64,000 bases of DNA from Sapria himalayana (Eukaryota; Streptophyta; Magnoliopsida; Malpighiales; Rafflesiaceae). The notes below the pieces were generated by a model. It worked only from the letters and a program-made list of their open reading frames with translations, was not told the DNA's origin and searched no databases. This document shows positions 37,550-51,986 of this stretch, piece by piece. Position 1 is the stretch's first letter; each line of letters starts with the position of its first letter. The stretch lies in assembly GCA_029783825.1 (NCBI GenBank), contig JAREIK010010306.1, positions 126,501 to 190,500 on the forward strand, read 5' to 3'. Made by a program: the position numbers and the translations under genes.

Positions 37550-40400
37550 TATTTTAAAAGGTTATAACCTTTGAAAATTAGAAAAAATCGAAATTTTTTT
37601 TTAAAATTTTATTATATAAATTAACCTATAAACCACTGAATGCCTAAAAACATAAATTGATAAACTTCTAAACGACAAAATCCTAAATAATCAAACCATT
37701 AAACTGGTATACCACATATAATAAAACATAAATCTCAATTTAATTTGTATTTATTACAATTTTAAATATTCATTTTAATTATTTATTAGTTTATTTTTTA
37801 TAGAAATATTAATTACAAAATAAATAATGCGCGAGACAACTATAATTTTAATAATTTATTTATAATCAAAAAAAATATAAGAATAAAAAAAGAAGTAAAA
37901 ATTTAAAATCAAATAATTATTATTTTGTAATATATTTTACTATAATTTTGAATCATTATGTATAGGTTTTCTAATTATATTTTAATTGCTATCAATCTTA
38001 TTAAGAAAAGTTTATTAATTTATTATTTGATCAATTTTATAATATCCAATAATAAAATTACTTATATTGAATTTAAATGTCTTATAATTATTAATATTAT
38101 TATAACTAAATATTATATTTACATTTGAAAAAAATTTAAAAATTATTATATTTTCAAAGGTTATAACCTTCAAAAATTATAAAAATCACAAAAATAATTT
38201 TTTTATTATTTTATTATTTAAATTAAACTTATAAACCACTAAATGTCTAAACATTTAAATCTCTAGACTCATAAACACCAAAACCACCTAAATACTTAAA
38301 CCATTAAACCTATATAACCCAAATAATAAATAATAAATCTCATTTTTATTTGTATTCATTATAATTTTAAATATTCATTTTAATTATGTTTTAGTTTATT
38401 TTTATAGAAATATTAATTACAAAATAAATAATGAGTGAGACATATATAATTTAAATAAATTATTTTTTATGAAAAATAATATAAGCTTATAAAAATAAAC
38501 AAAATTTCAAAAATTTAAAATTTTATTTAGTAATATAATTTACTTTAATTTTGAATTATTTTGGGTTCTGCAAATATATTTTAATTAATATCTATCTTAT
38601 TAATAATAGTTTATTAATTTATTTTTTGATCATCAAAATATTATATATTAATAAAATTTTTTATATTGAATTTACGTCAAATATAATTATTAAGATAATT
38701 ATAACTAAGTATTGTATTCAAATTTTAGAAGTATTAAAAAATTACTATATTTTAAAAGGTTATAACCTTTGAAAATCATGAAAATTCTTAAAAATAAAAT
38801 TTTTGTTATTTCATTGATTAAATAAAACCTATAAACACATAAATGTGTAAACATATAATTCAATAAAGTCATTAAGCCCAAAACCACCATAAACATAAAC
38901 CATTAAATAGGTATACGCAAAATAATAAATCATAAATCTCATTTTTATTAGTATTCATTATAATTTTATATAGACATTTTAATTATTTATTAGTTTATTT
39001 TTATAGAAATATAAATTAAAAAATAAATTAATAGTGAGACAAATATAATTTAAATAATTTATTTTTCATTAAAAAATATATATGCTTATAAATGGATAAA
39101 AAAATTTAAAAATTTAAAATTAATAATTAGTAAACTATTTCACTTTGATTTTGAATCATTTTATGTTTTGTAAATATATTTTAAACAATATTTATCTTAT
39201 TAATAATTGTTTATTAATCTTTTGTAAGATCATTATTATAATATATATCAATATAATTGTTTATTTTGAATTTACATGCTATATAATTATTAAGATTATC
39301 ATAACTAAATATAGTATTCACATTTCAAAAAAACTTAAAAATTGTATTAGTTCCAAAGGTTATATCCTTCAAAAATGAGAACAAATAACAAATAAAATTT
39401 TTTGTTATTTTATTTTTTAAATAAATCCTATAAACTACTAAATGCCTAAACACTTAAATCACAAAATTCTTAAATCCCAAAACTCCTAAATATATAATCT
39501 TTTAAACCTGTATATTTTAACTTATTAATAATAGTTTTATTTAATATCTATCTTATTAATATATTTTACTTTGATTTTGAATCATTTTAGGTTTTGCAAA
39601 TAAATTTAATTTAATATATATCTTATTAATAATAGATTATTATTTTATTTTAATATCGTCATCATAATATCTTTAAAAAAATTATTTATATTGAATTTAC
39701 ATAATATATATTTTTTTAGATTATTATTACATAATAATATTTTCGGATTTGAAAATAAGAAAAATTTTAAAAATAAATTTTTTGTTATTAGATTTTTTAA
39801 ATAAAATCTATAAACCACAAAATACGTAAATTCTTAATGACTAAACTCCTAAATCCCGAATCCCATAAATACATAAGCTTTTAAATTAGTATACTCTAAA
39901 TAATAAATAATAAATCTTATTTTTATTAGTATTCATTATAATTTTAAATATACGTTTTAATTATTTATCAGTTTATTTTTATTGAAATATTAATAACAAA
40001 ATAAATTATTAGAGAGACGGATATAATATAAATAATTTATTTTTCATCAAAAAAATATAAGATCATAAAAAGAAGCAAAATTTTTAAAACAAAATATTCT
40101 TATTTAGTAATATATTTTAATTTAATTTTGAATAATTTTAAATTTTGCAATTATATTTTAATTTAGATCATTCTAATTAATAATAGTTCAATTATTTATT
40201 TATTGATCATGATTATAATATCTATTAATAAAATTATTTATATTGATTTTAGATTATATATAATTATGAAGATTATTATAACTAAATATTATATTCACAT
40301 TTTTAAAAAAATTAAAAATTATTATATTTTCAAAGGTAATAACCTTCCAAAATTAGATAAAATGACCAAAGGCATAAACACTTAAATGACTAAACCCCAA
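37550..40400 (+). repeat. Five-monomer module, occurrence 1
   Basis: This run of distinct variants begins with 'ataccacatataataaa' and continues through 'cctaaacatttaaatctcta', 'gtgtaaacatataa' and 'agtcattaagccc'. It recurs in the same order at 46,960-49,500 (offset about 9.4 kb) and 57,690-60,120 (offset about 20.1 kb). Parts appear reversed at about 0.85-2.6 kb and 14.5-16.1 kb. This occurrence alone includes the extra partial monomer at about 39.5-39.9 kb. Confidence 0.8.
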
Positions 40401-43400
40401 AACACCTAAATACTTAAACCATTAAACATGTATATCATGAATAATAAATAATAAATCTTAATTTTATTTGTATTCATTATAATTTTTATTATTTATTTTA
40501 CTTATTTATTAGTTTATTTTTATCGAATTATAAATTACAAAATAAATTATGAGGAAGACAAATATAATTTAAATAAATTATTTTTAATAACAAAAATATA
40601 AACTAATAAAAAGAGCAAAATATTAAAAAAAATTATTATTCAGTAATATATACTTTGATTTTGAATAAATTTAGATTTTGCAAATATATTTTAAAAAATA
40701 TCTATCTAATTAATAATAGTTTATTAATTTATTTATTGATCATTATTATAATATCTTGCAATGTGATTATTTATATTGAATTTAAATGACTTATATTTAT
40801 TAAGATTATTATAACTAAATATTATATTTACATTCGAAAAAAATTTAGAAATTTTTATATTTTCAAAGGTTATAACCTTCAAAAATTAGTAAAAAAATAA
40901 ATTTTTTTTTTGTTATATCATTGTTTAAATAAAACTTATAGACCACTAAATGACTAAATACTTAAATCTATAAACTACTAAACACAAAAGCCCCTAAATA
41001 CTTAAAACTTTAAACTCGTAAACCTTAAATATAATTTAAATAATTTATTTTTCATCAACAAAAAATATAAGCTTATAAAAAGAAGCAAACCCTTAAAAAG
41101 AAAAATTAATATTTGGTAATAAATTTTACTTTGATTTTGAATAATTTTAGGTTTTGCAATTCTATTTTAATTTATATCTATCATATTAATAATAGCATAT
41201 TAATTTATTTTTTGATAATTGATATCATATCTATCAATAAATTTGTTTATATTTAGTTTATATTATATAAAATTATAATGATTCTTATTACTAAATATTG
41301 TATTCACATTTTTAAAAAAATTTAAAATTATTAAATTTTCCAAGGTTATAACCTTTGAAAATGTGAGAAAATATCAAAAATAATTTTTTTGTTATTTCAT
41401 TGTTTAAATAAATCCTATAAACTACTAAATGCCTAAACACTTAAGTCAATAACTCCGAAATCTCGAAAACCCTAAATAGATAATTCTTTTAAACTAGTAT
41501 ACACTAAATAATAAATAATAAATCTCAATATTATTTTTTGATTATAATTTAAATTATTCATTTTAATTATTTATTCATTTATTTTTATTAAAATTAATTA
41601 CAATATAACTTATGAGTTAGACAAATATAATTTATATAAATTATTTTTCATCAAAAAATATAGATAAACTTATAAAAAGAAGAAAAAATTTCAAAACAAA
41701 AATTTATTATTTAGTAATATATTTTTCTTTCCTTCTGAATCATTTTAGGTATTGTAATTATATTTTAATTGATATATATCTTATTAATAATAGATTATTA
41801 ATTTATTTTTTGATCATTATTAGAACATTTATCAATAAAATTATTTATATTGAATTTATATGAAATATAAATATAATGATTATTATAACTAAATATTGTA
41901 TTAACTTTTGAAAAAAGATTAAAAATTATTATATTATCAAATGTCATAACAATTGAATATCAAAAAATAATAAAAATATATTTTTTGTTTATTTATTTTT
42001 TAAATAAAACCTATAACCACTAAATGGATTCATAGTTAAATCAGTAAACTCCTAAATCTCGTAATGCCTAAATACATAAACCATTAAACCGCTATATACT
42101 ACTTAATAATTAATAAATCTAATCTTTATTTCTATTTATTATAATTTTGAATTATTATTTTAATTATTTATTAGTTTATTTCTATACAAATATTTATTAC
42201 AAAATAAATTTTGAGTGCGAGAAATATAATTTAAATAATTTATTTTTAATCAATAAAAGTATTTACGCTTATAAAATAAGTAAAAATTTAAAAATTCTAA
42301 ATTATAATTAAGTAATATATTTTACTTTAATTTTGATTCAATTTAGGTTTTGTAAATATTTTTTAATGAATATCAATCTTATTATTAAAAGTTTAATAAT
42401 TTAATTTTTGATCATTATAATAATATATATCAATAAAATTGTTTATATTGAATTTATATGATATATAATTATTAATAAAATTATTATAACTAAATATTAT
42501 ATTCACATTTCAAAAATATTAAATATTATTATATTTTCAAAGGTTATGACCTAAGAAAATTAGAAAAAATTACTAATTTTTTTTGTTATTTTATTGTTTA
42601 AATAAAACCTATAAACCACTAAATGCCTAAAAATATAAATCGCTAAACTCTTAAATTACAAAACTTTTAAATACTTAAACAATTAAACTGGTATACATTA
42701 ATTATAAATCATAAATTTCATTTTAATTTTTATTCAGTTTAATTTTAAATTTTTATTTTAATTATTTATCAGTTTTTTTTATATAAATATTAATTACAAA
42801 ATAAATTATTAGTTAGATAGATCTAATTAAAATTAAACTGGTATCTCTAAATAATAAATAAAAAATCACTTTTTTTCATTATAAATTTAAATATTAATTT
42901 TAATTATTTATTTGTATATTTTTATAAATATATTAATTACAGAATACATAAACTATAATTAATAAATCAGTAAACTCTTAAATACATAAACTATTAAACT
43001 TCTATATACTACTTAATAATTAATAAATCTAATTTTTATTTTATTTATTATAATTTTAAATATTGATTTTAATTTTTTATTAGTTTATTTTTATAAAATA
43101 TTTATTACAAAATAAATTAGAGTGTGACAAATATAATTTAAATAATTTATTTTTAATTAAAAAAAATATAAGCTTATAAGAGAAGTATAAATTTAAAAAT
43201 TGAAAATTATTATACATTAATTTATTATAGTTTAATCTTGAATTGATTTGTGTATTGTAAATATTTTTTAATTAATATCTATCTTTTTATTAATAGTTTA
43301 TTAATTTAATTTTTGATCATTATTATATTATCTATCAATAAAATTGTTTATATTGAATTTAAATGATATATATTTATTAATATTAAAATAACTAAATATT

Positions 43401-46400
43401 GTATTCACATTTCAAAAAAATTTAAATATTATTATATTTTCAAAGGTTATAACCTATGAAAATGAGAAAAAATTTCAAATTTTTTTTTGTTATTTATTGT
43501 TTAAATAAAACCTATAAACCACTAAATGCCTAAAAACATAAATTTCTAAACTTTTAAATGACAAAACTTCTAAATACTTAAACCATTAAACAGGTGTACA
43601 TTAATAATAAATCATAAATCTCATTTTAATTTTTATTCAGTATAATTTTAAATTTTTATTTTAATTATTTATCAGTTTATTTTTATAGAAATATTAATTA
43701 CAAAATAAATTATTAGTTAGATAGATATACTTTAAATAATTTATATTTTATCAAAAAAAACTCTAAGCTTATAAAAATAGGCACAATTTTAAAAACAAAA
43801 ATTTATTATTTAGTAAAATATTTTATTTTGATTTTGTATCATTTTAGATTTTGCATTTATGTTTTAATTTATATCATTATTTTTAATAATAGTTTATTAA
43901 TTATTTATATATCTTTATTATGATATCTATTAATAAAATTATTTATATTTGAGTTTACATTATATATAATTATTAAGATTATTATAACTAAATATTATAT
44001 TCACATTTAAAAAAATTAAAAATTATTATATTTTCAAAGGTTATAACCTTCAAAAATTAAAAAAAACAATTAATTAAATTTTTTGTTTTATAATTCTTTA
44101 AATAAAAACTATAAATCACTAAATGCATAAACACTTAAATCACTAAACCCCAAAATACCTAAATAACTAAACCAATAAAACTGTATATACTTAATAATAA
44201 ATCTCACTTTTATTTGTGTTCATTATAATTTTAAATATTCATTTTAATTATTTTTTAGTTTATTTTTATAGAATTATAAATTACAAAATATATTATGAGG
44301 AAGAAAAATATAATTTAAATAATATACTTTTAAGAACAAAAAATATAAACTTATAAAAATAAGCAAAACATCAAAAACATTATTATTTAGTAATTTATTT
44401 TAATTTGATTTTGAATAAATTTAGGGTTTGCAAATATATTTTAAATAATATCTATCTTATTTATAATAGTTTATTAATTTATTTTTCAATTATTAATATA
44501 ATATCTATCAATATAATTGTTTATATTGAATTGATATGATATATAATTATTAATATTATCAAAAATAAATATAGTATTCACATTTAAAAAATTTAAAAAT
44601 TCTTATATTTTCAAAGGTTATAACCTTCAAAAATTAGAAATAATAACAAAAAAATAAATTTTTTGTTATATCATTGTTTAAATAAATCTTATAAACCATT
44701 AAATACCTAAACACATAAATCTCTAAACTCCTAAACCCCGAAGCCCATAAATACTTAAACCTTTAGACTAGTAAACCTTAAATATAATTTAAATAATTTA
44801 TTGAAATATTAATTACAAAATAAATTATGAGTGATACAAATATAATTTAAATAATTTATTTTTTATCAAAAAAATATATAATCTTATAAAATGAGGCAAA
44901 AACTAAAAAACAAAAATTATTATTTAGTAAAAATTTACTTTGATTTTTAATCATTTTAGTTTTTGTAATTAAATTTTAATTTATATCTATCATATTAATA
45001 ATAGTTTATTAATTTATTTTTTGATAATTGATATAATATCTATCAATAAAATTGTTTATATTTAGTTTATATTATATATTTTTATAATAATATTTATTAC
45101 TAAATATTATATTCACATTTTTAAAAAATTTTAAAATTATTATATTTTCAAAGGTTATAATTTTTGAAAATTTGAAAAAATATCAAAAATAATTTATTTC
45201 TTATTTCATTGTTTAAATAAAACCTATAAACCACTAAATGCCTAAATACTTAAATGAATAACTTCTAAATCTCGAAAACCCTAAATATATAATTTTTTTA
45301 ATCAGATATATCCTAAATAATAAACAATAAATCTCATTTTTATTTTTTTCATTATAATTTTAAATATTCATTTTAATTCTTTATTTGTTTATTTTTATAT
45401 AAATATTAATAGAAAAATAAATTATGTGTTAGAAAATTATAATTTATATTAATTATTTTTCATCAAAAAAATATAGATAAACTTATTAAAAGAAAAAAAA
45501 AATTAAAAACAAAAAATTATTATATAATAATATAATTTTCTATGCTTCTGGATCATTATTGGTTTGGTAATTATATTTTAATTGATATCTATCTTATTAA
45601 TAATAGATTATTAATTTATTTTTTGATCATTATTAGAATATTTATCAATAAAATTGTTTATATTGAAATTATTTGATATTTAAATATAATCATTATTATA
45701 AGTAAATATTGAATTCAATTTTGAAAAAATTTTAAAAATTATTATATTTTCAAAGCTTATAACCTTTGAAAATGTGAAAAAAATAAAAAAATATATTTTT
45801 TTGATATTTCATTATTTAAATAAAACCTATAAACCACTAAATTCCTAAACACTTAATTCAATAACTCCTAAATCTCTAAAACCCTAAATAATAAATAATA
45901 ATCCTTTTAAACCGGTAACCCTAAATAATAAATAATAAATCTCAATATTATTTTTTTCATTATAATTTTAAATATTCATTTTAATTATTTTTTTGTTTAT
46001 TGTTATATAAATATTAATTACAAAATAAATTATGAGTTAGACAAATATAATTTATATAAATTATTTTTCATCGAAAAAATAAATAAACTTATAAAAAGAA
46101 TAAAAAATTTAAAAACTAAAATTTATAATATAGTAATATATTTTGCTCTCCTTTTGAATCATTTTAGATTTTGTATTTATATTTTAATTGATATCTATCT
46201 TATTAATAATTGTTTATTAATTTTTTTTGATCATTATTAGAATATTTATCAATAAAATTGTGTATATTGAATTTATATGATATATAAATATAATGATTAT
46301 TATAACTAAATATTGAATTCACTTTTGAAAAAAACTTAAAAATTATTATATTTACAAAGGTTATAACCTTTGGAAATATGAAAAAATAATAAAAAGAAAT

Positions 46401-46663
46401 TTTATGTTATTTTATTTTTTAAATAAAACCTATAAACCACTAAATGCATACATACTTATATTAGTAAACTCTTAAACCCCATAATGCCTAAATACATAAA
46501 CCATTAAACCGCTATATACTACTTAATAAATTAAATTTTTATTTCAATTTATTATTATTTTAAATATTCATTTTAATTATTTATTAGTTTATTTTTATAA
46601 AAATTTTTATTACAAAATAAATTATGAGTGCGACACATATAATTTAAATAATTTATTTTTAAT

Positions 46664-46666
<3 letters not shown>

Positions 46667-46699
<33 letters not shown>
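46667..46699. repeat. (TA)n microsatellite, about 33 bp
   Basis: A pure TA run, located before 'gattataaaagaa' in the monomer. It sits at a different point of the monomer from the runs at 18.9 and 28.8 kb, so it arose separately. Confidence 0.96.
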
Positions 46700-46702
<3 letters not shown>

Positions 46703-46959
46703 TATAAAAGAATTAAAAATTTAAAAATCAAAAATTATTATCCACTAATATATTTTACTTTAATTTTGAATCAATTTGGGTTTGGTAAATATTTTTTAAT
46801 TAATATCTATTTTATTATTAATAGTTTATTAATTTAATTTTTAATCATTATTATAATATCTATCAATAAAATTATTTATATTGAATTTATATCATATATA
46901 ATTATTAATATTATTATAACTAAATATTATTTTCATATTTCAAAAAATTTTAAATATTA

Positions 46960-49500
46960 ATTTATTTTTAATGATTATAACTTTTGAAAATTAGAAAAAA
47001 TCTAAATTTTTTTTTTATTATATAAATCAAAACTATAAACCACTAAATGCCTAAAAACATAAATTAATAAACTCCTAAATGACAAAAGTCCTAAATAATC
47101 AAACCATTAAACTGGTATACCACATATAATAAATCATAAATCTCATTTTAATTTGTATTCATTATTATTTTAAATATTTATTTTAATTATTTATTAGTTT
47201 ATTTTTATAGCAATATTAATTACAAAATAAATAATGTGTTAGTCAAATATAACTTTAATAATTTATTTTCAATCAGAAAAAATATAAGCTTATAAAAAGA
47301 AGTAAAAATTTAAAAACAAAAAAGTATTATTTAGTAATAAATTTTACTTTGATTTTGAATCTTTATATATAGGTCTTGCAATTATATTTTAATTGCTATC
47401 AATCTTATTAATAAAAGTTTATTAAGGTATTATTTGATGTGTTTTATAATATCTGACAATAAAATTACTAATATTCAATTTAAATGTCTTATAATTATTA
47501 AGATTATTATAACAAAATATTATATTTACATCTGAAGAAAATTTAAAAATAATTATATTTTCAAATGTTATAACCTTCAAAAATGATATAAAATCACAAA
47601 AATAAATTTTTTATTATTTAAATAAAACTTATAAACCACTAAATGCCTAAACATTTAAATCTCTAGACTCCTAAACACCAAAATCCCCTAAATACTTAAA
47701 CCATAAAACATATATAACCTAAATAATAAATCTCATTTTTATTTGTATTCATTATAATTTTAAATATTAATTTTAATTATTTTTTAGTTTATTTTTATAG
47801 ATATATTATTTACAAATTAAATAATGAGTGAGACATATAATTTAAATAAATTATTTTTTATTTTAAAAAAATAAGCTTATAAAAATAAACAAAATTTTAA
47901 AAATTTAAAATTTTGTTTAGTAATATAATTTACTTTGATTTTGAATTATTTTGGTTTCAACAAATATATTTTAATTAATATCTATCTTATTAATAATAGT
48001 TTATTATTTTATTTTTTGATTATTATAATAATATATATTAATAAATTTTTTTATATTGAATATACAACAAATATAATTTTTAAGATTATTATAACTAAGT
48101 ATTGTATCCATTTTTTATAACTATTAAAAAATTAATATATTTTTAAAGGTTATAACATTTGAAAATCACGAAAATTCAAAAAAAATAATTTTTTTGTTAT
48201 TTCTTTGATTAAATCAAACCTATAAACACCTAAATGTGTAAACATATAAATCAATAAACTCATTAACCCCAAAACCACAAAAAACTTAAACAATTAAATA
48301 GTTATACCCTAAATAATAAATCATAAATCTCATTTTTATTAGTATTCATTATAATTTTAAATATACATTTTAATTATTTATTAGATTAATTTTATAGAAA
48401 TATAAATTAAAAAATAAATTATTAGTGAGACAAATATAATTTAAAAATTTTATTTTTCATCAAAAAAATATATAGGCTTATTAATGGATACAAATATTTA
48501 AAATTTAAAATTAATATTTCGTAAAATATTTCACTTTGATTTTGAATCATTTTAGGTTTTATAAAATATATTATAAACAAAATTTATCTAATTAATAATG
48601 TTTATTACTTTTATATAATCATTATTATAATATATATCAATAAAATATTTTAAATTGAATTTATATGATATATAATTATTATAATTATTATAACTTCATA
48701 TTATATTCACTTTTCAAAAAAAATTATAAATTATTATATTTTCAAAGGTTATAACATTCAAAAATGAAAAAAAATAATAAAAATAAATTTTTTGTTATTT
48801 TATTTTTTATATAAAACCTATAAACCACTAAATGACTAAATTTTAAAATGACTAAACTACTAAACCCCGAAGCCCATAAATACTTCAAACATTAAATTAG
48901 TATATTCCAAAAAATAAATCATAAATCTAATTTTTATTAGTATTCATTATAATTTTAAATATTCATTTTAATTATTTATAAGTTTATTTTTATAGAAATA
49001 TTAATTACAAAATAATTTATTAGTGTGACATATAAAGTTTAAATAATCTAGTTTTCATTAAAAAAATGCTTATAAAAAAGGCAAATTTTTAGAAATAAAT
49101 AATTATTATTTAGTAATATATCTTATTTTTATTTTGAATCATTTTAGATTTTAAAATTATATTTTAATATTTATCTTTCTTATAAATACTAGTTTATTAA
49201 TTTATTTATTGATCATTATTATAATATCTATCAATAAAATTATTTATATTGAGTTCACATTACATATAATTATTAAGATTAGTATTACTATATATTATAT
49301 TCACATTTAAAAAAAATTAAAAATTATTATATTTTGAAAGGTACCTTCAAAATTTTAAAAAAATCTAAAAATTAAATTTTTTGTTTTTTCATTATTTAAA
49401 TAAAAGTGATAAATCACTAAAGTTCTAAACAATTAAATCACTAAACTCCTAAACCAGAAAACACCAAAATACTTAAACAATTAAACCGGTATATCCTGAA
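46960..49500 (+). repeat. Five-monomer module, occurrence 2
   Basis: The variants match 37.55-40.40 kb one for one, except that the extra partial monomer is absent: cores at 46,970, 47,570, 48,148, 48,747 and 49,341 pair with 37,560, 38,158, 38,757, 39,357 and 40,335. It divides the ~19-kb repeat into two unequal halves that partly resemble each other. Confidence 0.8.
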
Positions 49501-50479
49501 TAATAAATAATAAATCTCAATTTTATTTGTATTCATTATAATTTTAAATATTCATTTTAATTATTTATTAGTTTATTCTTATATAATTATAAATTACAAA
49601 ATAAATTATGAGTAAGACAAATATAATTTAAATAATTTATTTATAAAAACAAAAATATAAACTTATAAAAAAAGCAAAACATTCAAATAAATTATTATTT
49701 AGTAATATATTTTACTTTGATTTTGAATAAATTTAGATTTTGCAAATATAATTTAAATAATATATATCTTATTAATAATAGTTTATTAAATTTTTTTTGA
49801 TCATTATTATAATATCTACCACTGTAATTATTTATATTGAATTTAAATGACTTAACATTTGAAAAAAATTAAAAAATTATTATATTTTCATATGTTATAA
49901 CCTTTGAAAATGTGAAAAAATAACAAAAATAATTTTTTTTTTGTAATTTCATTGTTTAAATAAATCCTATAAACCACTAAATGCCTAAATACTTAAATCA
50001 ATTACTCCTAAATCTCGAAAACCATAAATAGATAATCATTTTAAACTAGTATACCCTAAATAATAAATAATAAATCTCAATATTATTTTTTTCATTATAA
50101 TTTAAAATCTTCATTTTAATTATTTATTCATTTTTTTATATAATTATTAATTATAGAATAAATTGAGTTAGACAAATATAATTTATATAATTATTTTTCA
50201 TCAAAAAAATATAGATAAACTTTTTAAAATAAAAAAAATTCAAAACAAAAATTTATTATATAGTAATATATTTTGCTTTGTTTCTGAATCATTTTAGGTT
50301 TTGTAATTATATTTAAATTGATAATCATCTTATTAATAATAGATTATTAATTTATTCTTTGATCATTATAAGAATATTTATCTATAAAAAAATTTATATT
50401 GAATTTATATGATATATAAATATAATGATTATTATAACTAAATATTGTATTCACTTTTGAAAAAAATTTAAAAATTATT

Positions 50480-50511
50480 ATATTTTCAAAGGTTATAACC
50501 TTTGAAAATAT
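50480..50511. repeat. Perfect 32-bp palindrome at the monomer core (best example)
   Basis: The core CAAAGGTTATAACCTTTG extends symmetrically on both sides to 32 bp with no mismatch here (50,480-50,511). Beyond it the flanks are still roughly complementary (AAATT/AATTT-rich on both sides), so the whole could form a long cruciform. The same core, perfect or nearly so, occurs about once per monomer in both orientations; because it is a palindrome it reads the same on each strand. Confidence 0.93.
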
Positions 50512-51943
50512 CATAAAATAAAAAAAATAAATTTTTTATATATTTTTTTTAAATAACACCTATAAACCACTTAATGCATGCATAGTTAAATCAGTAAACT
50601 CCTAAACCCCGTAATGCCAAAATACATAAACCATTAAACCGCTATATACTACTTAATAACTAATAAATCTAATTTTTAATCCTATTTATTATAATTTTAA
50701 ATATTCATTTTAATTATTTATTAGTTTATTTTCATAGAAATATTTATTACAAAATAAATTATGAGTGTGAAAAATATAATTTAAAAAATATATATGCTTA
50801 TAAAAGAAGTAAAAATTTAAAAATTAAAAATTATTATCCAGAAATATATTTTACTATAATTTTGAATCAATTTGGGTTTTGTAATTATTTTTTAATTAAT
50901 ATCTATCTTAATATCAATAGTTTATAAATTTAATTTTGATCATTATTATAATATATATCAAAAAAATTCTTTATATTGAATTTATATGATATATAATTAT
51001 TAATATTATTATAACTAAGTATTGTATTCACATTTCAAAAAATTTTAAATATTATTATATTTTAAAAGGTTATAATCTATGAAAATGAAAAAAAATTATA
51101 GAAATTTTTTTTTATATTTTATTTTTTTAAATAAAACGTATAAACCACTAAAAGCCTAAAAACATAAATCGAAAAAATCCTAAACGAAAAAACCTCTAAA
51201 TACTAAATCCATTAAACTAGTATACATTAATAATAAATCATAAATCTCATTTTAAATTTTATTCAGTATAATTTTAAATTTTTATTTTAAATATTTATAA
51301 GTTTATTTTTATAGAAATATTAATTACAAAATAAATTATTAATGAGAAAAATCTAATTTAAAATAAACCAGTGTCCCTAAATAATAAATAATAAATCTCA
51401 TTTTTTTTCATTATAATTTTAAATATTCATTTTAATTATTTATTTGTTTATTTTTATAAATATATTAATTACTGAATAAATTATGAGTTATACAAATATA
51501 ATTTATATAAATAATTTTTCATCAAAAAAAATATACATAACCTTTTTAAAAGAAAAAAAATTCAAAACAAAAAATTATTATATAGTTATATATTTTGCTT
51601 TGCATCTGAATCATTTTAGGTTTTGTAATTATATTCTAATTAATATCTATCTTATTAATAATAGATTATTAATTTGTTTTTTGATCGTTATTAGAATATT
51701 AATCAATAAAATTATTTATATTGAATTTATATGATATATAAATATAATGATTATTATAACTAAATATTATATTTACATTTGAAAATAATTTAAAAATTAT
51801 TATATTTATAAAGGTAATCATCTTTTAAAATGAGGTAAAATCACAAAAATAAATTTTTTGTTATTTTATTGTTTATATAAAACCTATAAACTACTAAATG
51901 CCTAAATGCTTAAATCATTAATCTCCTAAACCCCAAAACCCTT

Positions 51944-51986
51944 AAATACTTAAACATTTAAACCATCTTTAAAGGTTTAAGTATTT
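51944..51986. repeat. Short inverted repeat marking a truncated monomer
   Basis: AAATACTTAAAC at 51,944-51,955 pairs with GTTTAAGTATTT at 51,975-51,986. This is the copy-2 counterpart of 32,984-33,026, about 950 bp before the block in both cases. Confidence 0.87.

Larger units (their letters stand above)
30650..49870 (+). repeat. Higher-order repeat of ~19 kb, copy 1
   Basis: The order of monomer variants, the fold-back at 32,984, and the 2.48-kb block at 33,941 recur in copy 2 with offsets of about 18.95-18.97 kb as far as the block. After it the offset becomes about 20.14 kb (37.56 against 57.70, 38.16 against 58.30, 39.36 against 59.49) and then about 19.78 kb (40.87 against 60.65). The changes in offset come from the 200-bp loss at the end of block copy 3, two extra monomers at 56-57 kb, and an extra partial monomer at 39.5-39.9 kb. 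Boundaries are approximate. Confidence 0.8.

Noticed and set aside
38551..38772. Recurrent frames reading like Ile/Asn/Tyr-rich membrane proteins (also 13,512, 15,727, 39,145, 47,935, 51,483, 58,677, 59,839)
   Set aside because: All are the same region of the satellite monomer read in one frame, with non-ATG starts and composition dictated by AT richness. Neighbouring monomers break the frame freely.
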